Positions 49,601 through 61,600 of a DNA stretch of 64,000 nucleotides are shown here, one piece after another (position 1 is the stretch's first letter; every line of letters starts with the position of its first letter). Both the position numbers and the translations under genes were made by a program. The DNA comes from Sanderia malayensis (Eukaryota > Cnidaria > Scyphozoa > Semaeostomeae > Pelagiidae): the NCBI GenBank assembly GCA_013076295.1, contig RQOL01000906.1, forward strand, positions 2,356,001 to 2,420,000, in the 5' to 3' direction. Below the pieces are notes generated by a model that was not told the DNA's origin, made no database searches, and saw only the letters and a list, made by a program, of their open reading frames with translations.

Positions 49601-52600
49601 CTAGCTATGTTGATCTACAGTCTTCATCTACCACTCTCTCCCCCTTGCGCTGTCTAAATTCTCTATCTACCATTTTGTTTCTTTTTTTCTCGATCTGGAG
49701 CTGTCTAAAATCTCTATCTGCCATTTTTTGTCTTTTCTACTCGATCCAGAGCTGTCTAAAATCTCTATCTACCATTTTTTTTCTACTCGATCTAGAGCTG
49801 TCTTTTCTACAGCTTCATCTATAAGCTGGCCCGTTTAGTTCACTGAGTGTCTTAACCTTAGGTGAATGGATTGTGGCTGGCAATGGTAGCCAGGCGAGTG
49901 GAGCCAGCTCATCTCATGCTGAAACTGACGAAAGCAAGCCGGATGCAAAACAGGAAGACAAGATATCAGAGCCAATTGTGAAGGGAGATCCCGAGATGGC
50001 TCCTGTCTACGTCAAGCGCCTTTTACCAGTGTTTTGTCAGACATTTCGATCCAGTCTCGTGCCGTCTATACGCAAGGCCACACTGTCCATCGTGAAAAAG
50101 GTCATCCATCTCATACCTGGGGACATGATGCCTGATGTTATTGCCTCGAGTAATATCGCATCGAATATTGTGGAAGTCTTGTCGTCCATACTGAACACTG
50201 AGGTAAGTTCTGCTACTTCGATGTTTTTAAACCATATTGAGTCAATCGATTAATGACCTTATAAGCTATCATTGCCTAGTCATGCTTGGACAGAGTTTGG
50301 GAGTTCGAGATATCCGAACTAAATTCACCCAACTAGAGAACGAGGGGAAGTAGGGATCTGTTCGAGATAACCGAGTTCAAGATAGCGAGATTCGACTGTA
50401 TATGGAAGTTTCATCTAATTTCGTTTTCCTGAGATGTTCACTCAAGTAAAGGCATGTCTGTTGATAGAAGCTCGGTTATTTTTGACTAGCGAAGCGCATG
50501 CGCAAGCGAGTATATGTTGGTGAGTGGGGAAAAATTCTGTGTCTGTGTCTGTGTAGACTTTTCCTTGCCCATATAAGGTATGTGCCTCAGATTCAAACGT
50601 TCACTTTTGATTTGAAGTGAGGCTACCAAGCATGATATCACTTTGCAAGTTTTTCATTGGACAAAATGTAAACTTGTTGAAACAACAAACAACATGACGT
50701 ACCATGCTAGATGCTGGGCACGCTGTGGCAGGGGGGACCACGAGCACGATCATGCACGGAGACGGGGAGCATTTTTGACTCGTTGTTGGAAGCATCAGGA
50801 GAAAAGAAGAAAGTTTTCTGGCTGTATGCTTATGCAACTAATACAACAATTATAGTATTTCATTTTTGTTTTGGAAACTGAAAGTTTTTTAACCTTGATG
50901 AAACAAGATCGAAAACTGAAGTCAAAATGTTTGCTTGAGTGGTGTCAAAACAAATGTTTTTTTAATTTGCTGCGTTCAATCCTGAAAATTAAATCCAGGG
51001 TATTCAGTTTTGCTCAAGCTCAACTTTTAGGCTCGCAAGTTTGATTTTAATTTGATATTACTTTCTTCACTTTCTGGATAATACAGTGAAATAAAAGCCA
51101 TCTGTCGCGAGTCACCTCAAGGTTCCTTTGATTAATTATTTTTTAGTTTTTATAATGATAAGATTTGATCAACCATTTGATTTGTTTTACCAGGATGATG
51201 ATAATGGTCATTTCACTGCGTTTCAATGCGTCGAAGATTTGATGAACAAAGCCAAGGATACGTTTCTTGTGCATTTTGTCAGACTTGGAGTGTTGAATCG
51301 CATTAAAGAGATCAGTGAATCATTTGACAAGGATGAACTAGAGATCGGCGATGCAGCAGAACACGATGCTAAAAGGGTAAGGGGTATTTCGCACTGCACG
51401 TTTTGGTTAGGACATCGAGTTAGTAACAGTGGAGCCAATGCAGGATAACTCTTCTGCAGTGAAGCCTCGATATGGGGGAATAAGGAGGTTAGTCGAGCAG
51501 TCGGGGTTTTTAGGCTTTGTAGTGTAGAATCATACTTAATACAAGTCTGAAAGGAGAGAATGGTTTTCAGAGATGGATGAGAGGACCTATTGTGGTTTAA
51601 CTTTGATAGCGTCTTTCAGGAGCTTCAATATTGGTCATTTGATTGTATTTCAAGAACGATGGTTATTTTGATGTCAATTTTGACATGGTCATTTGATTGT
51701 ATTTCAAGAACGATGGTTATTTTGATATCAACTTTGATTCATACTAACCGCTAAGGATATTTATTGTAGTTGTTCTCATGCACCCGATGTTGTTATGTTT
51801 TAGCAAGCAGAGATCATGCCACTCGATGATGCCCAGTCAATAACACAAGGCAAGCCATACAATTGGCACGATTGGTGCATTGCTCGTAGCAGAGATTGCC
51901 TTTATTTGTGGAGTGATTTTTGTGCCATAGAGTTGTCCAACGGCAGCAACGGCTGGTTCAGATTCGTACTCGATGGCAAATTGGCCACCATGTACTCGAG
52001 CGGAAGCCCGGAAGGAGGAAGTGGGTCAGCGGAGAGTCGCAGTGAATTCTTGGAAAAACTCCAGCGTGCCAGAAGCCAAGTGCCCGTGGGGATGATCAGC
52101 CAACCTTTGTTGTCCTCTCCAACTGCGTCATCCAACCAGCAGATACTCGTTGGTAATTGGTCGCTTGCGTGTAAACAACCTGGGTATATGACCATTCACA
52201 ATGCAGATGGACAGCAAGCGACCATTCTTAAAGAGGATCTGCCTGGATTTATCTTCGAGTCAAACAGAGGCACAAAACATACGTTCACAGCTGAAACCTC
52301 ACTAGGTATGGTAGCCCTATGCTCATTTGTTATTCTCATTTGTTATTCTCTCTCTCGCAATTAGCAAGCAGTTCGAGTTGATGCAAGGTTCAATTGAATT
52401 TGTATGGAGTCAAATCTGTGTAGCTGAATCTCGTGAAATCGACATCTAGTCTATTGTTTAAACACAATAGGTTTTTTTTATATTGTAAATATTTTCTTGT
52501 AGATAGTTTTAATTAGCTTTAATTAGCTTTACTTTTTAGCTATTGTAAACAGCCAACTTTAAATTAAAGAATTAATAATAATAATAGATAATAATAGGTT

Positions 52601-55600
52601 ATTGTTTTGTGTTTATTGTTTTGAGCAGGAATATTAGTCTGGATGCTATTAATCCACTGGTTCTTTTGAGCCTAACTTTCTTTAGCCATAGTTTATAGAC
52701 TTTCTTTTGAACCTAACTTTCTTTAGCTACAGCTTATTGACTTTCTTTATCATTTGCCATTTAGGTCCTGATTTTGCTGCCACATGGAGTGGCAAGCCTG
52801 GTCGAAGATACCAGTCGAAGAAAGATCAGATTCGAAGAAAGATTGGAATACTCGCTCATGACATAAATGCCAAGTATTTCGAAGAAGCGGTTTCCGGAAC
52901 GTACGGAGCGATGGGAAAACTTCGAGAGATAAGCACGATGCTTGATGATGCCTGCAGTGAGGTATTGGTATGTACATTGATGTCTCTTTTTGCCCCCGGA
53001 AAAATCGTGCATTCCGTTGCGATACCAGTATGATATTGATAGCTATCGGGGGTCATGTGTAACTTTTTATAAGTGACACCAATGGGACCATTGTCACTGT
53101 GGTGTGCGTAGAGATATATCCAGTATACAATGGCTTTCACATGCTTTGATTGAGGTCTCTTTGAGCATGTTTTGGTAATTTACTGTCGTTGGAGATTCTT
53201 GTGTAAATATTTAGGTTTGTTGTAATTGTACCATGTTTTCGCTGCCTGTTATGGGTAGATGAATTTCGCCATCGCTCGGGGACTTGATAAATCGAATGTT
53301 TATTTTTGCAGTTTCCAACCGAAGAAAGTGAAAAGAAGTTGTATGCTGCATTGAAAGAATTGTGCGATTTGTTGAAAGAGGAAAGCATTTTGTCATCGTA
53401 TGAGATACAAAGCAGTGGCCTAGTAACATCCTTGTTCAATTGTCTCAACAAGGTGAGCGAATTTTTATCTATTTACGTAACGTTAGAGTAAAAACCCGCG
53501 TGTGAGAACCTACTTTCATGAGATTTCTTCTCACTTAAATTTCTTCTCAACACAATGGAAGAAACAATAGCTTGTTGTCTTTGAACAATAGGCTGGATGC
53601 TAAATTTGCAGGTTTTTATACCTGGGCCTTAGTATTTTTGGTGTTGGTATTTCAGACACTGTTGTCTTTCAGAATCTTTAATGCCGAGTGTGGACTTTCT
53701 TTTCAGTCTTCAAGGGCAAGTCTCACTTCACTTACTGATAAGTCATCAAATGGTACGTCAGAAATATTCAAAGCTGTTTTTGGTGAGATGCCTCAGAATG
53801 TCAACGGAGATGAAAGGTTAGCATAGCACATATCTTTTTCTCAACACTCCCGTGTGTAAATCTGTGGGTTCTTTTAGAACTTTGTACTCTTTATAGTCAT
53901 GGCCCCAGCCATACATAGGCTTTTCTTCCTTCTACTTTACACAGCGCCAAATCTTACTCTAATGCATACGATATTTTATTACTCTTACACGTTTCCTGTC
54001 TTTTCGTGACGTGTTTTGTAATGATCATTTGTTTTTTTGTAGTATGCACCAGGTCAGCTTGGCTGTTGCTCTTGTGAGAAAACTCATTGCCGTACTGGAA
54101 TCAATTGAAAAATTCCCTGTTGTATCGTATGAGAATGGTGGGGGCTCAGGTCTTCAAATTCTGCTCAGGAGGCTCAGGGTTCGCTTGGAAAGAGACAGCA
54201 AGTCGGGAAATCTAATCGATCAGTCTGGAAAACATTTGAAAATGGAACCACTTACAACCGTACGCGACCTGAAGAAGCATCTTCTCAAAGTTGTTGCAAA
54301 GCAATGGTATGACTATGAGAGAAACACGTTCAAGTTTATCAAGCACTTCAAAGAGAACAAGGGAGCACTAACTTTTAATTATGAAAGCGACTTTGATGCG
54401 AATGGTATAGTTTACTGGGTTGGAACTAACGCAAGGTAATTCATAAGCTTTTTATTCATTGTTCTGTTGCTCTTCTAAACTGTTAATTCTTTTTTTCACG
54501 AACTCGACAAGATTCAACTATAACTTCTCCTATCACCTTTACTTCATCACAGCTCTGAATTGCCAAGGGCTCTCAGATTATTTATTGCAACGTTTCCGTA
54601 TTGAAGCTATTTGTTGTTGTATTCGTAGGTCATTTGATGATTGGATAAACCCAGCGCAGTATGGCTTAATGGTTGTTGCTTCATCAGATGGAAGGGGCCT
54701 TCCGTACGGTAAACCAGACGATGTTCTCAGCAGAGAAGCTGCAGCACTCAACTGCCACACGCGAGATGACAAGTGAGATTTCTGATGTTCAGATAATAAG
54801 ACAATTATCAATGGGTTTTGTTTGTATCGGGCAGAGGCAAGTCAAGCCATTTTCTAGAATGCGTAGCTCGTGCTAATTGATTAGATTTTATTTCCAGGAA
54901 TTCTTGGTTTATTATTGATGCTGGGTTGTGGATCACGCCGACGGCCTATACTCTGAGACACGCAAGAGGATACGGCAGGTAGATAACTTTGAATACCACC
55001 TTTATAGCAAGGGAGGACGTTGAGGTGGTTGGAAGAAGAGTTTATTGTTTTCGATACAATGTTAGCAATGTTGTGTATTCTTACTTGTAGATCCGCATTA
55101 CGAAACTGGACGTTCCAAGGATCAAAAGAGGGACAAACATGGACCACTCTGTTCACACATACCAATGATGCATCTCTCAATGAACCAGGGTGATTTCTTG
55201 TTGTTTTTATCATCATGTTGAATAACCTTTTTTCGGTATGTAGCTTAGCTACATAGAACAATGAAAACCTTGACATGAAAGAAATTCAGCCTTGGTCTTT
55301 TTACGTAGATCTATCCTGTTTGAAATGAAATCGAGTTCTTTTGCGCAGTTTTTGAATTAATCTGAATCATTAATTTTATTGGAATTTAATTTTGTTGTTG
55401 GTTTTTTTTTCAGATCAACTGCAACATGGGTTATTGATTCTCCATCGACATCAGAAGGAGACCAAGCATGGAGAATGTTCCGCATTCAGCAAACCGGACC
55501 AAATGCAAGCGGTCAAACGCATTATCTGTCCCTTTCTGGTTTTGAAATCTACGGTACTGTCTCCGGAGTGACAGAGGACACACCAGGTATTTGTTTGTTG

Positions 55601-58600
55601 TTGTTCATTTGACGGTATAATTAATACAGTGATGCAATAGAACTTTATTGTAACGAACCATTGGCATGTTTAAACGAACGAGAACCATCAAGTACATTGT
55701 TGTATCAGGACCTACCAAGAAGCGGAAAAAACATGCCTCAAAATCCTGCATAGATTTGGATTGGGAACAAGATATTTGCTATTAAGAGTATTCTTCTTGT
55801 CTGGATCTTTTTATTTTTTTCGTTATTTATGCCTCGTATTTTCACCATTAAACATAATCCTAATTTTCCCACGAATCAGCTCAAGGAACCAGATGTTTAG
55901 ATGGCTATACTGGGAGGTTTATTTCATTAAATGGGGTATTGTTGTATTGAGATTGCATTGTGTCATTCTAGGCTTACTGCTTGCTGATACCGATTCGGGA
56001 AATCGAAAACAGCGTCGAGTTTTCAGATCGCAAGTTCTCCGACAGTTGGCTTTGGGCAAAAAGGAAATAGCCGACCTTAGACTACTGAAAGAAAGAGCAA
56101 GACAGTTGGGCGTGGCGGTGGATGCTGTCAGATCTGAGGCAAAGAATGAAGGTAAATCTATCGTCTTATTATTTCATCACATAGAGAGAGTATCGGCCGC
56201 TCACCCTCTAAATTGTCTTGTATCCTATCTCTATGGTTTTTCTGAATGTTACGTGTTGCAATTAGTGAATATAATGAACTAGAAGTGCAAATTGGTTTTA
56301 GTAGCCAAGTTTTAAGCGAGGCTTCAAATTCAAAGAAGTTTGAAGTTTGTCCAGTTTTTATATGAAGTAATTCAGGGAAATGTCATTGGTTGTATTATAA
56401 GTATCTCAGCTAACGTTTCCTAAAATGTTAATTATTCCGTTCATTTATCAGGTTGGGTTGATGTATCGTGGATTCAGAGCACAGACTCCAACGTGCAAAG
56501 TCGAAACGCACAACCAGATCAGTCGAACATTCAAGTTGTTGACATATCAGACCCGGACGTACAGACTGCCATATCGCAAGCCGAAAAGAAAGACGTTAAT
56601 TCAACTGTGAGTACCAAACCAATCGACTCTACGACATGTTGCACGACCAGTACGTCGTCTGAGGACAGTCATGCCAATCTGCAGAAGGATAACGACGCCA
56701 CCGCAGAGGTCGCGGATGCATCTTCGAATAAAGTTACCAATGACTCGACTAACAGGGATAATTCCGTCGATTTGGCCAACTTTAGACTACTGATGGCTGT
56801 GGAGGATTTGCTTGACAATGCATCATCGGACCTGGTGGCTAGCGCACTTGCAGAGGCACGGAATCTCGATCAACTAAGGGCTTCAACCAGGAGCCTGCAG
56901 ACCCCATTTTTGTCGTCTGGTGTGCGCAACAACAGGCAAGTAGTGTCGTCATCGTCATCATCGTCATCGTCCTCATCATCGTCGTCGACGGCGATAGCGG
57001 CGTCTGGCGCGAGAGATCACCAAATCAGCTCATCGTCCAATCTATTGCAAGCGATTGACATTGAGGGAATGATACGCAGATTCGATCAAAGGCTCAGCGA
57101 TAATTCTGTTAGTAGAGATTCGACAATGCCATTAGTTGATAATGAAGTTACACATGGCTCTCTTGAACATGATACAATGACACCTACAGAGACTGCCGCT
57201 GATGCGGACGATGTTACCAATGCTGTTACTGATCAGGTTACTGATGCTAACACTAATGCGGATGCCGATGTCGATGCAGATACTAATGCCGAGGCCACTT
57301 CCGATGCCGATGTAACTGCTACTACTCAAGCAGCAGATGTCGCTCAAGTCGCAGAGGCACAGTCGCCGACGGCCGTTGATGAAGGCTCGTGGTTGCTCAG
57401 TTCTTCGTTTTCTGATAACCGTGGGTCTGGTGAACTTGTTGAAGTTGACTCACGAGCTTGGTTTTTCGATGCTCTCGGCACCGAAGCAGTGGTGGATAAG
57501 GCTGAGAGGAAGGAGAATAGCGATGCCCCCTGCAATGAAGTGAATGATATTAAAAGACGGGGGTACACAGAAATCACATGCATTGATTCAGATGACCAAC
57601 ATTCTGGTCCACAAGCATCAAGCGGCTCTGCTGTTGAGCAACCAACTGTCGAGCCTCCTTTTACTGAGCCTCCTTCTGTGGAGCCTCCTTCTGTGGAGCC
57701 TCTTTCTGTGGAGCCATCCACTGCCGATGCTCTTGTTGAGCCATCTTCAGTTGACGATGAGGTCGTTACTTTAAGCCGCTCCACAGCAGTTGAAGGTAAT
57801 GAAGAGGCTAGCAAAGAAGCGGAGCCGAATGAGGTGGATCTTGGTCAGCGGGCCGTTTTTGTAGGATTGCCGAGTACACCTCTACAGGATGGAGAAGAAA
57901 TGCAACATGAGAGACCATCGGAAAGTACACCATCCACGGCCATTGAAGGATCATCAACAATTGGCGAGGCAAATGTGGCAGTGGCAACAGCAGTGGATGC
58001 CTCGACAACTGCCAGTGATACGACGACTATGATGAACTTGGCGAAGAAATTCAACGTAGAGGCGGCAATGGAGAGATTGCTAGATGCTGACAAATATGGT
58101 CGTGAGGCTCAATCAAGCGGAAAACAGCAGACGCCAATGTTCTTCGATGCAAGAATCGACGAAGTATCGTCGGAGTCTGATAAGAACTTGCAGAATAACA
58201 GATCAAGAGCAGCGCCGATTGACGAAGGAGACATGCTGTTTGCAAAGAATACTCAGGTCAGTAGTCGGTGATGTAGTTGATTTGAATTCATCTGTGTGTG
58301 TGTGTGTGTGTGTGTGTGTGATATGCGTGGATTGAAGCTACTGCTAATGATTTCCTTAACTAATGATAACTAAAGTGTAGCGTTGTTAGATTATTGCCAT
58401 GCTCATTTTGTGAAAGTGGTGGTGCAGTCCAACTTTGAGTGGTCCATAGCTGGTCAAAATCATAGTTTTTCTTTCGTTTTGACCAGCTTTATGTATGCTT
58501 CGTGTCCTCAATTACTCAAAACATTGTCAATAATATTTCCATCAATAATTACTTGCGTTGTTAAGTTCAGCTGTAAGCAGTAGCTTTGTCCAATGTGTTT

Positions 58601-61600
58601 CGAGAATAAGGCCATTTCGTAATAGCATTTGAAATACGAAGAAAATTTTATTTATTTATTTTGTAAAAAATCGAATTATCCAGGTTGAGCTGACCGTATC
58701 AAGGCCCGAGAAGAGCGCAAAGAGAGGCAGCTCGTTGGAGAAAACACCGGAAGGATTGACACTTCTAGAAGCCATCGAAGCCAAGCTTGACTATGACTCT
58801 GATGATGACTATAACGAAGGGTGCGAAGATGACGATGAAGACGATGATGACGATGACGACGACGATGATGATGATGATGACGATGAGGAAGATGAAGATA
58901 ATCACGATACAATCATCGCCAAGACGTCTAGGAAGCTCTACCCTACTAAAGTGAAACCGAGAAAGGTTGTTAAGAAGACTCTTGAAAGAGCAATGCCTCT
59001 ATCTACATCGGGGGATGATAAAGGACCTGAGCAGGAAGATCTGTAAGTGTGAGACTATAGACCATCCCATGTTGTTCTGATTAGCATGCAGCACCATGTA
59101 ATAGAATCGCTTCCCAGCATAACGAAATCTTGAAGATACCAATGTATAAATTGCTAATCCGATATAACGAGCCTTAAGGAAATGAAAGATAATTTGATCA
59201 TATCAGGAGCAGATTTTAAAGCCCTGCGTACTGTAAATGGTAGTGTGAAGCAGTTGAAGCAATCAGATGTTTAGTTTGGTAAACTGTAAAGTTTTCTATA
59301 CGGAGGGTGCTCGCAATGTCGAGATTTGATTGAATGATTAGATGGTTATCTGAACTGAGCTCTTCTTCAATCACTTGCCATAGCCTTTGTTTGCCATAGT
59401 CCTATCATGTCTATTTGTTTATCTTTGAATTTTAGTTCGAAATCATCTGCTGCGGGAGGTTCAGAGAAGACTCCAGCTGAAATGCAAGCTAAGGATGAGA
59501 GCAAGCCGTTATCAGCCAATCAGCGAGAGACGTGCTCACTGATGGTCGACATGGAAGAGGATTACATGGAGGACTACCCTATGGACGATGGAGAGGACAC
59601 AGACGAATTTGAGGATATCGAAAACGAGGATGAAAATGACCCCGAGGATCTTTACGAAAGAGCGATGAATGTAAGTGGGTTTTGTTTGCAGCTCGAATAA
59701 TGATTGAGGTTGCATCTCGGTGTTTTGGAGATTTCCTTGTCTCCCCTAAGTTTGACTTGCTTTATTAGGTTTGGTCCTCGATTGCCTGAGATCTGATTAA
59801 CTGGAACATGTTTCCTAGCTCTTTGACTGTTCAATTTATCGAGGTTCATTGCAGAATGAAGCACCAATGTAATGTCTTACCTGATACTTATGTATTGCAA
59901 TGCACTGTTAAATAGAAGCATGCTCATCTCTTTTTATAGATGAATCGTCCGAGTTCGTCGACAGATAAACCAACTGAAGCGCGAAGACGTTTGTGGGATG
60001 ATGACTTCGTCTTGAAGCGACAGTTCTCAGCACTGATACCCGCTTTTGATCCACGGCCTGGCAGAACCAACGTGTCTCAGAATCAGGATCTTGTCATACC
60101 TGAAGATGAAGGAGAAGCAATAGCAGAAGAGAGCAGAGGAGACGAGCTGAAATTGTCGATCAAGGGCACAAATTCATCTGGCAAAGAGTTTGAAATTGAT
60201 CTGGACGATTCCGATGCATCTGTGTTCTCTTACATTCAAAAGCTGTCTTTAAACACGTCAAGCACTGGTGGTAGTGGTAGTAAGCTGGACAGACACAGGA
60301 AGGTTTGGGAACCAACGTACACGTGAGTATAGTATTGACAATGTTTTTAAAGGGTGATTTTTTATGCTAATACAATGGGACCCACCCGGTCTATAAAGAA
60401 CTTTTAAATGGACCCGTATCTCATTTTACAGAGTTGTATACAGATCAAGAGATGCAGCAACAGATAGTTCTACACGACAGCTCATCAAATGGAGTGTACA
60501 ATTTGTTGATAAATACCTGGGCACAAACAAACTACCGAAAACCGAGGTTGTGCAGTATTTGCAGCAGAATGCCGATGCTGAATTTATTCGCAAGTGGAAG
60601 CTCACGGGTACGATTAGAAGCTGTCGGAAGCAGAGGAATTGCAACCAGCTTCGCAATGCCTATAGGGATTTTTCGCGGATCAAAGAACACGAAGCGAGGC
60701 TGGCTGAAAATGATGGAATCGAGGTTGATGATGACGTCAGAGGAGATTACCCGGATGTCTTTGCTTCGATCCCGAGTGAAGTTGCTCCTGCTAAAGAAGT
60801 GCTCGACTTGGTGAAGTCATTGCATAAGCTGTGCGAGGAAAACATGCAGCTAACTAGTTTGGCAGGTAAGCTTAAGGCGCGGAGTCTTATGCTCATGCTT
60901 CATATACTTCAATATGTTTACTATATCATACTACTTTATCCATGATGTATCCATATTTCCACTACGAAAACAGGGTGTTTTGATATTTCTTTTGAAGACT
61001 GTTTATATTATTCAGATGATTATTTGTTTGATGTTCCTGACGATGAGTTTATCTCAATGAAGTTGACAAACAAATTAATGCAACAGATTCAGGTTTGTGA
61101 TTCAGATATCAGATGCCTCTATTCCTCCCCCCTTTGTCTTTCAGCCACTTCTCTTCAAAGTCTTTTGAGGCAGTTTAACTGAAACAACCGTTCTGCTTTT
61201 AGCTACTAATTGTCGAATTTTTCCGTTGTTTCCCAACGGTGCATTTTTCTTCTGTTGGTTATTCTTATTTGAATATATTCCTTGGTGAATATCCATGATA
61301 ATCAAACTGTGATTTCGCTTGTAGGAGCCCCTTGTCTTGGCATCGGGCGCCTTGCCTTCGTGGTGTGAGTTTCTTGTCATCAACTATCCGCAACTATTTC
61401 CATTTGAAACAAGAAAGATGTATTTTCAGGCAACTGCTTTTGGCTGCTCCAGGTTAATATCATTTCATTCCTTGATTATTACAGCAGTAATTGAGACTAT
61501 AGCAGTATATTAAAGCACTTGCTCAGTATAGTAAAGCAGTTATAGCAGTTCTTAATTATTAGATCTTTACATGTATACAGCTGAAACTTGATAGGTGGTG

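Noticed and set aside
55709..55771. A possible HECTD1 exon encoding IDLDWEQ, reminiscent of the MIB core
   Set aside because: It lies before, not after, the RSQVL segment it should follow; there is no GT donor at its end and the frame soon hits a stop.
57344..57814. A 156-codon minus-strand frame across the HECTD1 low-complexity exon
   Set aside because: It is the complement of repeat-rich coding sequence; the plus strand continues the HECTD1 frame with matching splice phases.
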